64,000 nt of DNA from the NCBI GenBank assembly GCA_019894765.1, contig JAGXNT010000037.1, forward strand, positions 26,769 to 90,768. Direction: 5' to 3'. Origin of the DNA: Candidatus Heimdallarchaeota archaeon (GTDB lineage: Archaea; Asgardarchaeota; Heimdallarchaeia; JABLTI01). Below the pieces are notes generated by a model. That model saw only the letters and a program-made list of their open reading frames with translations, did no database searches and was not told the origin of the DNA. Positions 42,711-51,646 of the stretch are shown here, one piece after another. Position numbers and translations under genes: made by a program. The stretch's first letter is position 1; each line of letters begins with the position of its first letter.

Positions 42711-43715
42711 TTAACTTTCTAGCAAATTGTTATCTCTCAACCATTGAATAGCTTCATGAATCACTTTTTCAGAATCTGAGTGTTGAGGTTGGAATCCTAA
42801 TTCACTTTGTATTTTCTTTGTATCTAGCATCCTTGGATAGGCGAATCTTTTTACTCTTGTTCTGTTGATAAGAGATTCTTGTCCTTTAGGGGTTGTTTTT
42901 TCTTTATACCATGCAAATAGATAAGCAAGCCATACCGGAAATCTTTTCGTAGGAAAACAATCTTCACAAGCTTTTGCATGATAATCAAAATAATCTTTCT
43001 GAGAAATATCAAAACTCTTGATGTTGTATATCTTCCCTTTTGCAACAAATTTCTTGGTAGAAAGAATCATTGCTTGAGCACTATCTCGAGCATCGACATA
43101 CGAAGATTTGTTTTTCCCTTTCCCTAAATATGGAATTTTATTTTGGAGTAATCCATTAACTAAACGCAGAGTTATGTTTTTGTCTCCAGGACCAATTATC
43201 AAAGGATTTCTTATTGCTGTAAAATCTAAATCATTTTCTTGATTCAGTTTTAGAAGTTGTTTTTCTGCAAGTAGTTTTGATTCCTGATAATTATTTTGAG
43301 GATTTTTTCGATATTCCTCAGTAATTGGATAAACAGGATATTTCATGCCATAAACACCAAAGGAACTTGCGAAAACAAATTTCTTTGAGGATTCTTCTTT
43401 TAGGAATTCTTTTGCAAGATCAATCGTTGCGTGAAAGTTGACCTTCATCATAACCTCTCGAGTGACTGATTCGGTTATTACAATAGCAGCATTGTGATAA
43501 ATTGTCGTTATGTCTTTCAGTAAACCCTTAAGAGAACTTGGATATTGTAAGTCTCCCCTGAAAATCTCAATTCCTTGTTCTTCTAGATCTATACAGCACT
43601 CATCTTTGAGAGCTAAAACTCTAATGTCTTTACCAGTTAACTTTTCATCTTTGAGTAGTTTTTTTATTAATACTCCTCCAAGAAAACCAGTTGCTCCTGT
43701 TACTAAGACGACCAT
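42711..43715 (-). CDS. NAD(P)-dependent epimerase/dehydratase (extended SDR)
   Basis: The product has 334 residues from ATG 43715, which has GGTGTACC just upstream; the frame's GTG three codons earlier falls in that site. Motifs: VVLVTGATGFLGG (nucleotide-binding glycine motif), YHNAAIV, FASSFGVYG and NYQESKLLAEK with the catalytic YxxxK. The C-terminal part includes IQSELGFQPQHSD as in sugar or steroid-like epimerases. Its substrate is probably a nucleotide-sugar or lipid-linked alcohol. It is convergent with the TPP enzyme (2 nt between stops) and divergent from a UbiA-like prenyltransferase, which may hint at lipid metabolism. Confidence 0.8.
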   Translation of the reverse strand: MVVLVTGATGFLGGVLIKKLLKDEKLTGKDIRVLALKDECCIDLEEQGIEIFRGDLQYPSSLKGLLKDITTIYHNAAIVITESVTREVMMKVNFHATIDLAKEFLKEESSKKFVFASSFGVYGMKYPVYPITEEYRKNPQNNYQESKLLAEKQLLKLNQENDLDFTAIRNPLIIGPGDKNITLRLVNGLLQNKIPYLGKGKNKSSYVDARDSAQAMILSTKKFVAKGKIYNIKSFDISQKDYFDYHAKACEDCFPTKRFPVWLAYLFAWYKEKTTPKGQESLINRTRVKRFAYPRMLDTKKIQSELGFQPQHSDSEKVIHEAIQWLRDNNLLES

Positions 43716-43844
43716 TAGGTACACCCTTCTGACATTCTAATCTTACTTTTAATCAGATTAAAAAGAATTCCGAGAGTTAGATCTTTCTTTGAATGCGAGT
43801 AAAAAATCAAAATATTTTAAACTGCTAAAACATTAGAACTTTAA

Positions 43845-44804
43845 GTGATTAAATTGGCAGAAACAGAAAGTCAACAAAAAGATCGTTTCAAATTTGTAAA
43901 AGGATTTGTAGGCTCGTTTAGATTGATGCATATTCTTCCAGTAATGACTGTTACAACTATTGGAACTTTTATAGCAATTTTAATTCTAAAAGGAACAGGA
44001 ACCTTTGCTGAGTTATTTCAGAATATAACTACAAGTGAGATATTGCTATTAGTTTTCTTTATTTTAACTCTCTTCTTTCAACAAGGATTTTTGGGCATAC
44101 AGAATGATTATATTGACAGAGAAATCGATGCTCAATATAATAAAAGTAAAACAATCCCAGATGGATGGGTGAGTCCAGGTTTTGCCTTCTGGTGGGGAAT
44201 AGTCTGTTATCTATTATTCACAGGATTCTCTGCAGCAGTGGGTAATTGGGCTGACAAAGGTTTTTGGATTATACCTTTTGTTCAAGGAGCCACTTTAACT
44301 GGCATTTTCTATAATCTTTATGCGAAACATCGACCCATTAGCATAGTACCATATATGCTTGGTTTCCCATTGATACCAGTATTTGCTTGGGTTACATTTG
44401 GTTTTGATAATTTTGAGTTATGGCATCTTTGGATGCTTCCAGTTATGTTTATTGTAAGTTTTCCAGCTCATATAGCTAATGAACTACCTGACTTTGAACA
44501 TGATGTTAAACATGAGAAAAAGAATTTTGCTGTTTTCTTAGGGTATAAACTTGCAACGATTATTTATTGGCTAGGAATCATTTTATTAGAAGTAATTTTA
44601 CTAGTAGTATTCTTGGTTTATAATTTGAATCCTATAGCATTCGCAATAGTTGTTCCCTTATCAATATTAATTGCCTTATCAGCAGTTTTCTTCCTTTGGA
44701 AGAATGAATGGAAAACGAATGCTTTCATATTCAATATTGTCACGTCATGCATTGGTATTATAGTAATAGGTTTCTACGTCTTGGTTGGATTAGGAACAGT
44801 ATAG
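43845..44804 (+). CDS. UbiA-family prenyltransferase
   Basis: The protein has 319 residues with about eight or nine membrane helices. The two Asp-rich motifs of the family are present: IQNDYIDREIDAQYNKSK (NDxxDxxxD) and ANELPDFEHDVKHEKKNF (DxxxD). They hold Mg2+ and the isoprenoid diphosphate. Members make archaeal ether lipids (DGGGP synthase), quinones or heme derivatives. The second motif NELPDFEHD resembles the MenA/quinone subgroup in giving DxxHD spacing, so a naphthoquinone role is possible. The start TTG/ATT is uncertain; the track start ATT-adjacent at 43845 gives MIKLAETESQ. Confidence 0.78.
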   Translation: MIKLAETESQQKDRFKFVKGFVGSFRLMHILPVMTVTTIGTFIAILILKGTGTFAELFQNITTSEILLLVFFILTLFFQQGFLGIQNDYIDREIDAQYNKSKTIPDGWVSPGFAFWWGIVCYLLFTGFSAAVGNWADKGFWIIPFVQGATLTGIFYNLYAKHRPISIVPYMLGFPLIPVFAWVTFGFDNFELWHLWMLPVMFIVSFPAHIANELPDFEHDVKHEKKNFAVFLGYKLATIIYWLGIILLEVILLVVFLVYNLNPIAFAIVVPLSILIALSAVFFLWKNEWKTNAFIFNIVTSCIGIIVIGFYVLVGLGTV

Positions 44805-44822
44805 AATAAAAAGTTGATAGAG

Positions 44823-45540
44823 ATGATTGATAATGAACAAAGTGTCTTATCAATCGAACAAGATTTACTAGATGAATTAGAGGAATCTATTGGGAAGATT
44901 CCTCAATTATCTAAAATACAAGATAGGTCTTCTGGTTATGTAGTAAAGAATAACCGAATTATCGATTTTTAATAGCAACTTAGCAGAGCTTTCAGATAAA
45001 ATTGGGAATCTGAGTAACCTACGTTTCTTGTACATTCAGAGAAGTAAATTGCACGTAATCCCGGAAACGATTGGTAAGCTATCGAAACTTAGAGAACTCC
45101 AACTAAGATGGAATCATATCGATGTAATTCCAGAAGGAATAGGCAATTTGCTGGAATTGCAGAAATTGTACTTGTGGGGTAATAAATTAACATCATTACC
45201 GGACAGCATTGGTAATTTACCAAAGTTGAAGAGGTTGGATCTTGATGACAACCAATTAAATACCCTTCCAGACACAATAGGTAAATTAGAAAATCTAGTG
45301 TATCTTAATTTATCCAATAACAAGTTAGCTCAGCTACCTCAATCAATCTGGAACCTCAAAAATCTCAGAATTCTAAGTATAGCAAATAATCATTTGACTA
45401 CATTATCTACTGATGTAAATAAGCTGACTAACCTAACAAAACTTTGGTTGGATAATAATCCAATCGCTAATTCAGAATCCGAAAAGAAGCGAATTAACCA
45501 ATTAGTCATTAATAGTTGCAAAGTAAGATGGAAAGCATAA
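44823..45540 (+). pseudogene. Leucine-rich-repeat protein with a frameshift in its 5' part
   Basis: The intact downstream frame (45028-45540, 170 codons; open back to 44971) encodes about six 23-residue LRRs, e.g. LPKLKRLDLDDNQLNTLPDT and LENLVYLNLSNNKLAQLPQS. A second frame from ATG 44823 to TAA 44970-44972 encodes an N-terminus ending GYVVKNNRIIDF, which is the usual lead-in to the first LRR (NRI..L). The two join across ATTTTTAAT at 44965-44973 by a +1 shift, so one extra T or a small deletion broke the gene. LRRs bind proteins; this one has no anchor. If translated as is, the repeat part alone could be made from TTG 45028. Confidence 0.65.
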
Positions 45541-45556
45541 TAGAATTGTAAGTCAA

Positions 45557-45757
45557 TTAACTCTTCATTTTAGAGTAGTTATAATATTTGTCACCATACT
45601 TTTTGGTACGAACTTTTTTACCTTTGTAACGATGCCAATCAGCTTTCTTGGTTGCATCTGTTTTGGTTAAGCCAGTACTTATTAATTTAAATCTTTCATT
45701 TCCAACTTTAATGGTCTTTGGGATTTCTATTTTCTTAGTCGCTGGTTTCTTAGACAT
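45557..45757 (-). CDS. Small basic hypothetical protein
   Basis: The product has 66 residues, about a third Lys or Arg (KKPATKKIEIPKTI; DWHRYKGKKVRTKKYGDKYY). The aromatic/basic C-terminal half suggests nucleic-acid binding, as in small ribosome- or DNA-associated proteins. It has no recognised family. It is separated from the GNAT gene by about 90 nt. A start-proximal ATTATAAT precedes it on the minus strand. Confidence 0.5.
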   Translation of the reverse strand: MSKKPATKKIEIPKTIKVGNERFKLISTGLTKTDATKKADWHRYKGKKVRTKKYGDKYYNYSKMKS

Positions 45758-45847
45758 TATAATAACCGCCTTTATTCCTTATGATAACATTTCACCACTG
45801 ATAAATAAAATCTTTTAATCGGGCAGATTGAAATTAAGGTAAAAGCT

Positions 45848-46660
45848 CTATTTTTCAAACCAAAAGTAAGCATGATATTTTTCTGGTTCAGTGAAACCTA
45901 ATTTTAATGCTAATTTTGCTGACGGTTCATTATCTGCATCCCAATGTGGAACTAATCCTTGTTGCAAACTATATTCAATTAATTTTGCACAGGATATCAT
46001 AGCTAATCCTTTACGTTGGTATTCCGGATCAGTTTCTATATGAATCTCAAAATGCTTATCATAAATTGGAGATGCCGCTAGGGCAAGTGATGAAATTTTC
46101 TCTCCATCTAAAATGCAGAAACCAAAGTTCCTTTCAATAAATTTTTCTAATGAGGGAAATGTTAATTTGACGACATTTTTTGCTTGTTTAGATATATTTT
46201 CTATCGATTCTTTTGTGAGGTGTTCTATTATTAGTTCATCAGGCAATTTTTTTTGTATTTCTTTCATATGATTAATATCAAGCTTATTAGAAGAGAATTT
46301 AGTTCGAGTATATGGTTTCAATTTCTTACCCCAATACTCCTTAAGCTTCTGTAGCCACTTATTATCTGGTATGAAAATCAATCTTTGAGATTCTATTTGT
46401 TCTAGTAATTCCGGAACTGAAGGATCACTTGAATCGCCAGCTAGAAAATAAATTATTTTTCTACCAGCCATTGCTACAGTTGGTTTTTCTTTATTATTAA
46501 CATGAAGTGTTCCTATACCTTCACGTAGTAGACCTTCAAGTAATAAACGAAGATAATTGTGATTCTCAAATAATGGTAGTAATTCTAGTCTTTTCTCTAT
46601 TGGATATTCTTCTATCATCGTTATCCACAGTTTTATTTCAGATAAACCAAAAATTATCAA
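45848..46660 (-). CDS. GNAT-family acetyltransferase
   Basis: The product has 270 residues from the first start; ATG 46615 (MIEEYPIEKRLELLPLF) is as likely and gives 255. The C-terminal half is the GNAT fold: FGFCILDGEKISSLALAASP, FEIHIETDPEYQRKGLAMIS (acetyl-CoA loop Q/R-x-x-G-x-A), HWDADNEPSAKLALKLGF. The N-terminal half is a second helical/beta segment as in the GNAT_acetyltr_2 type. The acceptor substrate is unknown. Confidence 0.78.
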   Translation of the reverse strand: MIIFGLSEIKLWITMIEEYPIEKRLELLPLFENHNYLRLLLEGLLREGIGTLHVNNKEKPTVAMAGRKIIYFLAGDSSDPSVPELLEQIESQRLIFIPDNKWLQKLKEYWGKKLKPYTRTKFSSNKLDINHMKEIQKKLPDELIIEHLTKESIENISKQAKNVVKLTFPSLEKFIERNFGFCILDGEKISSLALAASPIYDKHFEIHIETDPEYQRKGLAMISCAKLIEYSLQQGLVPHWDADNEPSAKLALKLGFTEPEKYHAYFWFEK

Positions 46661-46723
46661 TTGTTTTCAAACTTATCATTAGTCTGGTTAAACAAGCAAA
46701 TTCAATCTTCTAAAAATACAAAG

Positions 46724-47191
46724 TTAGATTTGGTATCCAACTACTTCATAAAATTGCAATATAGAACCATTTTTGGGAGACCTGATGTGGATGTAATTAT
46801 CTCCTTTAATGGGTTCGATTTCCAATTCGATGAATTTTACTCCTTCAACAAGGTCTTCCTTGATTTTTTGAATGCCAAAGAAAATTTGCACCACTTGTTT
46901 TTCGGGTGTATTAACTTTGATTGCCAATTTTAAGAGATTATCATTTGGAATTTTTAATCCTTTTAATTGAACTCTAATAACAGCATTTTCCCAAAAATTT
47001 CCTAGAGGATCTGTTAGGAGGAATTCTTTATTCTGTTTAATGGTTATTTTGTCTTGAAGGTACTGTGAAGCTAAACGATTTTCTCCATCGGGATTTGTAT
47101 ATCCTCCAAAAGTAAATAGAAATCCCTGCATTTTTTTGTTTTTAAATTCCGGTCGCATAGGAGTTAATTTGAAAAGTGCTTCATTAGACAT
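46724..47191 (-). CDS. Hypothetical protein, beta-rich
   Basis: The product has 155 residues, starting MSNEALFKLTPMRPEFKNKK and ending YIHIRSPKNGSILQFYEVVG. It is predominantly beta (VIRVQLKGLKI; KVNTPEKQVVQIFFGI; FIELEIEPIKGDNYIHI), without Cys pairs, signal peptide or motif I recognise. It could be a jelly-roll or immunoglobulin-like fold. It lies just downstream (6 nt) of the frameshifted secreted-protein gene, on the same strand. Confidence 0.5.
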   Translation of the reverse strand: MSNEALFKLTPMRPEFKNKKMQGFLFTFGGYTNPDGENRLASQYLQDKITIKQNKEFLLTDPLGNFWENAVIRVQLKGLKIPNDNLLKLAIKVNTPEKQVVQIFFGIQKIKEDLVEGVKFIELEIEPIKGDNYIHIRSPKNGSILQFYEVVGYQI

Positions 47192-47197
47192 TTCTAG

Positions 47198-48609
47198 CTA
47201 CCTAGATTTTACTTGTTTTTTTATTTTGTGCTTCTTTGTTTTGGCTTTCTGCACTATAGCTACAATGAATAGTATCTCAAATGAGATAATAAATCCCACA
47301 AAAGGAGAAGAGCTTGTCGGGGTTCCGCTTGGTATTACTTCATTAATATACACTTTTAAAATCCAAATATCTCCAAATGGTTCGCCCACATAATTCGTTC
47401 CGCCTGCTATTATATATGTTGAATTACCTTCATAGTCAAGTGATCCACACTATTACCGTATTCATCTCCCATTGTATGATTCCAAAGAACATTCCCATCT
47501 ACATCGGTTCGAACCAGCCAGATATCCCCTTGCTCAATATCATAACTGTGTGTTCCCCCTACAAATGTGAAGCCATAATCCGCCATTTCAATGATTTGCC
47601 CACCACCATCTTCCTCAGTATCTCCGTATGTCTTATTCCATAATTGTACCCCGAAACGATCTGTGCGAATAATCCATGCATCAGAATTTCCAGCTCCAAA
47701 GCTTTGAGTATTAGCAATGATCGCAAATCCTTGATCAGAACACTCAACAAGTCCTTCTGGTCTTTGATATCCAATTAAATCTCCGTAAGTTTTATTCCAT
47801 TGATGTATTCCTGCAGCATTTGTTTTTATCAACCATACCATGTTTGATTGAGTGCTATTGTACGTGTAACAAGCTAATGCAAACCCATTATCACTGCATT
47901 GAACTAAAGAATGAGGTGTGTAGCAACGATCAATATCCCAGTTATGAAAAGTTCTATCCCAAAGTCCTATTCCATTTGAACTTAGCCGAAAGAGCCAAAC
48001 ATCACAATTTCCAATTGCAGTAAGAGTGACACCTGCACAAACTAAATCACCATTAGGGCATTCTACTATTGATCGACCAAGATCACCGATCCAATATGAA
48101 GGAGTTTGCTCTGGTCCACTGTAAGAATAATTCCATAGGACAGTTCCATCTCCAGCAATTCTTGTAACCAAGAAATCCTGATTATCACTTGGTGCTGTTA
48201 CGTTCAAATATGTAGATGCGAGTGCAAATCCCCCTGCTTGACAATTTATCACTTGAAATCCTTTATCTTCCCCTACGTCTCCGAAGGTTTTGTTCCAGAG
48301 ATAAGATCCATCAGGAGCAATACGAAGTAATAATATGTCTAGATCTCCTTTCCCAGAACTATTTGTCCAACCAGCAACAGCATACCCCTCAGGGCATTTA
48401 ATGATGGATTGAGCTGATTCTGTGTAGTATCCACCAAAAGTTTCATTCCAAAGAACAATGGCTTCTGTATAGGGTTCTTCATCACAAGCTTTAACATTAG
48501 CAAATGAATTCGTTTTCAAGAGAGAATAAACGCCTGTACTAGCTAATCCAAGTGATGTTACAAACAAACCCAAAATTAAGACATTGAAAAAGTAGTTCTG
48601 AGGTTTCAT
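47198..48609 (-). pseudogene. Secreted beta-propeller-like repeat protein, C-terminal membrane anchor lost by frameshift
   Basis: The main frame (47410-48609, 399 codons) has an N-terminal hydrophobic segment (VLILGLFVTSLGLASTGVYS) and then about six ~52-residue repeats of the form DG..LWNKTFGD...D.G..I.EC..GGFALA, typical of secreted repeat propellers. It stops just after EYGNSVDHLT. The missing end is in another frame: from about 47446 down to 47198 come GSLDYEGNSTYIIAGGTNY, GDIWILKVYIN, a TPTSSS linker, one transmembrane helix and a Lys-rich tail. One base is missing near 47445-47450 (a GG where GGG would restore the frame). Intact, it would be a cell-surface protein of about 470 residues. 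Confidence 0.72.
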
Positions 48610-48662
48610 ATCTAAGAATAATTTGCTTAAGCATATATAATAATTATTAAATATGATTTAGA

Positions 48663-49292
48663 GTGAACCAAACGATGAATCAGAAAAAGTTTGATGATTT
48701 GTATCGGATAAATAATGCAGAGTATATTGTCATTGATGAAGATGGAGTGGACAAAAAAATCACTCCTCGTTCAGGTATTTTGTTTGAAGAATCTTTAATT
48801 ATCGTTGTATCAAGGCTTGATAGAAAAATCTATAGCTTTATAGGCACTCGAGCATCAGCTCGAAAACAATTCTCAGAAAACAAAGTTACAGCTGACTTAC
48901 GCACAAAGTATGGTTTTGATGTAGAAAGAATTCGATTCCCATCAGATAGTATCTCTCCAGAGCATATACAATTCATTGAATATTTAGCTGAAGAAGATTA
49001 CTTGCATGTGTTTAAAGCTGAAAAAACAAAATACTATGCTTGCTATTTCTGCGGTGAACCATTAGAAAGGGAAACTACAATTTGTACTGCCTGCGAAAAA
49101 GATATTTTAATTTGTATCGTTTGTAAATTACCTATTTCCTTTGGGGACGAGTTAGGGAAATGTAGTTTATGTGAGGGATTAGCTCATTATGTTCATTTCC
49201 ATGAGTGGATAAAAGTTATGGGTTATTGTCCCAATTGCTCTAAGAACATACCAATTGAGGGAATAGTTCCAATAACTGAGCAATTGAAATAA
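48663..49292 (+). CDS. Gelsolin-like domain plus C-terminal zinc module
   Basis: The product has 209 residues from GTG 48663 (ATG 48675 possible). Residues ~1-115 carry a pattern like one gelsolin repeat: VIDEDGVDKKI, LIIVVSRLDRKIYSFIG, RASARKQFSENKVTADLR, then a strand DVERI. Residues ~125-205 form a zinc module with five Cys pairs: CYFCGEPL, CTACEKD, CIVCKLPI, CSLCEG with HYVHFHEW, CPNC. The same module ends the WD40 protein at 56.8-58.4 kb. Asgards have real gelsolin-domain proteins acting on actin, but this N-terminal assignment is tentative. The zinc part may be a RING-like or docking module. Confidence 0.55.
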   Translation: MNQTMNQKKFDDLYRINNAEYIVIDEDGVDKKITPRSGILFEESLIIVVSRLDRKIYSFIGTRASARKQFSENKVTADLRTKYGFDVERIRFPSDSISPEHIQFIEYLAEEDYLHVFKAEKTKYYACYFCGEPLERETTICTACEKDILICIVCKLPISFGDELGKCSLCEGLAHYVHFHEWIKVMGYCPNCSKNIPIEGIVPITEQLK

Positions 49293-49299
49293 TGTTGAA

Positions 49300-50916
49300 T
49301 TAACTCTTTGATTTTCTAAAGTTTCGAATTATTATAACTATGAATGCTGCTGCGTTTGTTCCTACAAAACCGTAGATCAACCACAAGTAATCATAATTTA
49401 TCGATTGCGAGGAGATAGTTGATGCATTGACATAGATATTCATTTCTTGCTCATTTGATGTAACATTATAACCGCTTTGAATAAGTTCACCTTTTGATTT
49501 TTCGAGCCAAACACCAAATGCTTCAGTTAATCCGCTTTTTAGAGTATTATCTGGATCTAAAGTATGAATATCTGTGTACCCTATTTGTTCTGAGGTTTTC
49601 ATAAGGATATTTTTCGAAGACCAATAATCAAGAGCTACAGGATCAACTCCTGCAATCAGCACATTTACTCGAGTAGCTTCACGATAACTTGTAGCTGGTC
49701 CTGCAGAAAGAGAATTTGCAGGATTAGCATTTACCCATTTAGCATCTATGATATTCAGAGTTGGTAACCCACATTCAACCATTAAAGTTGCCAACCCACC
49801 AGTAGCAATTCTTTGGTGTGCATTTGTTAATGCTTGAGTTGGTACTCCCATGTAGTTTTTTATGGTAGCAGTTACTCCGTATCCTCCATGGGATTTTAGA
49901 ACTGGTAAGTTTATCACTTTCAATATTTCTTCATAATGAGTACCATTCCAGATACCATTCTTGAAGCTGACTTTAGTACCAAAATCCGTTTCAAACTTTG
50001 GGTATGAAAGATAAATTCCAGTATCTACATCCGCTGTATCATACACTATGTAGCCATTATTCATATCACCATTTGAATACTCAAGAACTTCTGTTTGTCG
50101 AATAGTATCCCAGAGAAACGTCGACACATCATAATTTTCAGAAAAGTTGTCAACAACATCTTGTATTGATTGTTTCTGATCTTCTGCATTTGGTTTAAGT
50201 CTAGCTAATGCCCCTCTACCTTGCCCGTTGTCTGCAACAATGATTTCACCTGTGAAACCATCGGGATGATCGACAATTGCTTGAATGAGTTCCTTCAACA
50301 TATCAGTATTTGTCCCACCTCGCATCGACCATTGGGCATTAACTTTCAATAGAATAACATCTGAAGAAGATAGTAGTCCACTTGGACCTTGGTTTACAGC
50401 AGAAATGCTTGATTGATAAAAATTGAGCCCTTCAGAGCCCATAAGATCGATTAAATTCTGGATATGAGCAATATCACGACCATTCACAACAAAAATATCT
50501 GAATTAGTGGGTGAGCTGGTATCTGTTCCAATGATGTTTAAACCAATTTCCTCAACCGATGTAGTTGCTTGCAAATAAATCCCTCCTAAAGGAGGAGCAA
50601 GAATAAGTATTGCCACTATTGGTTTTTTGCTTCGTGCTAAGATTTTCCTAGTTTTTAGTCTGAAAGCTGAAAACGATATTAATGGTACAAGTGTACTAAA
50701 TGCTAATGACATGTTTTTCAAAGCTGCTTTTTGACAAGGATAAATAATACGTGACGGTTTAGTACCAGTTCTGAAAAGAAACCATAGTAGATTTAGAAAA
50801 CCAAAAATAAACAAGCCATTCAGAAATAACTTCTTTTTTGAGGATTTTTTTTGAAAATAAGATGTCTCAAAACAGTCAGATTTTTTCTTTGCTTGGTCAT
50901 GACATGAATCATTCAT
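49300..50916 (-). CDS. DUF362 domain protein with membrane anchors
   Basis: The product has 538 residues. The N-terminal part (residues ~28-150) holds two or three hydrophobic stretches (LFLNGLFIFGFLNLLWFLF; IVAILILAPPLGGIYL). A DUF362 domain follows (~175-480): VILLKVNAQWSMRGGTN, IIVADNGQGRG, VINLPVLKSHGGYGVTATIK, NYMGVPTQAL. A C-terminal helix (LWLIYGFVGTNAAAFIVIII) and basic tail end it. DUF362 is often tied to iron-sulfur proteins, but no ferredoxin motif is present here. It is probably extracytoplasmic; function unknown. It is convergent with the gelsolin/zinc gene, with 7 nt between stops. Confidence 0.7.
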   Translation of the reverse strand: MNDSCHDQAKKKSDCFETSYFQKKSSKKKLFLNGLFIFGFLNLLWFLFRTGTKPSRIIYPCQKAALKNMSLAFSTLVPLISFSAFRLKTRKILARSKKPIVAILILAPPLGGIYLQATTSVEEIGLNIIGTDTSSPTNSDIFVVNGRDIAHIQNLIDLMGSEGLNFYQSSISAVNQGPSGLLSSSDVILLKVNAQWSMRGGTNTDMLKELIQAIVDHPDGFTGEIIVADNGQGRGALARLKPNAEDQKQSIQDVVDNFSENYDVSTFLWDTIRQTEVLEYSNGDMNNGYIVYDTADVDTGIYLSYPKFETDFGTKVSFKNGIWNGTHYEEILKVINLPVLKSHGGYGVTATIKNYMGVPTQALTNAHQRIATGGLATLMVECGLPTLNIIDAKWVNANPANSLSAGPATSYREATRVNVLIAGVDPVALDYWSSKNILMKTSEQIGYTDIHTLDPDNTLKSGLTEAFGVWLEKSKGELIQSGYNVTSNEQEMNIYVNASTISSQSINYDYLWLIYGFVGTNAAAFIVIIIRNFRKSKS

Positions 50917-50980
50917 TGTAAGATGATTAAGACTTTATTCTTTCCTAAATATTTTCTGCTTTAGAAAAAGCACTAGTTCT

Positions 50981-51547
50981 CTATACTTTTTCACCTTTTC
51001 CAATAATAGTTTTAACTAAGAAAAGAAATGCTTCTTCTAAATTCTCGCCAGTTTCTTCACTGGTCTCTACGTATAAAACATCAATTCCAGTTTTTTCATT
51101 TATCCTACGGCAATATTCCCTTCCTAGCTCTGCTCGAACAATCTCTTTGCTTTCTTTTCCTTCTCGCAAATTCACTCTATTTCCACATATAATCATAGGT
51201 ACCTTACCTACTCTCTTCCATAGTTCCTCTAACCATTTAGGCAAATTTTTAAAGCTACTAGGATTTGTGACATCAAAAACTAGAAACGCTCCTATAGCAT
51301 TTCGATAGAAATAAGGTCTAGCTGTATCATATTCTTCTTCTGATCCTAGATCCCAAATTTGAAAGGCAATTTTTACTTCTTCGGTTTCTACTCTTTTAAT
51401 TGCAAATGCTAAACCTTTATCTTCAAATGCGGTAAAATCTTGATTATAACCAAAATAATTCTCCCTTAGTATTTCTTTTCCTACATCTTTATCTCCAATA
51501 AGAACTATTTTGTAGACATCATCTTTTTTTTGATCCTTAACCATCAT
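50981..51547 (-). CDS. Ras-like small GTPase with degenerate nucleotide motifs
   Basis: The protein has 188 residues with the Ras/Rab order of strands and helices. G1 is GDKDVGKE (residues 18-25), with Glu25 in place of the Ser/Thr that binds Mg2+. G3 is WDLGSEEEY (Asp66, no Gln after Gly68). G4 reads NRVN (123-126) where NKxD is expected, and G5 is ETSEE. So Mg2+ binding, catalysis and guanine recognition are all altered. It lacks a C-terminal prenylation Cys. It is likely a pseudo-GTPase, or has changed base specificity. A typical Asgard small-GTPase paralogue; the partner is unknown. Confidence 0.8.
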   Translation of the reverse strand: MMVKDQKKDDVYKIVLIGDKDVGKEILRENYFGYNQDFTAFEDKGLAFAIKRVETEEVKIAFQIWDLGSEEEYDTARPYFYRNAIGAFLVFDVTNPSSFKNLPKWLEELWKRVGKVPMIICGNRVNLREGKESKEIVRAELGREYCRRINEKTGIDVLYVETSEETGENLEEAFLFLVKTIIGKGEKV

Positions 51548-51646
51548 TTACTCTCCACAATTACACATAAGAACTATGTTTTTCATAATTCAAAAACATT
51601 GGTTTATTAAATTTAATATTATTATTTCCAGATACCCTTTCTTTTC

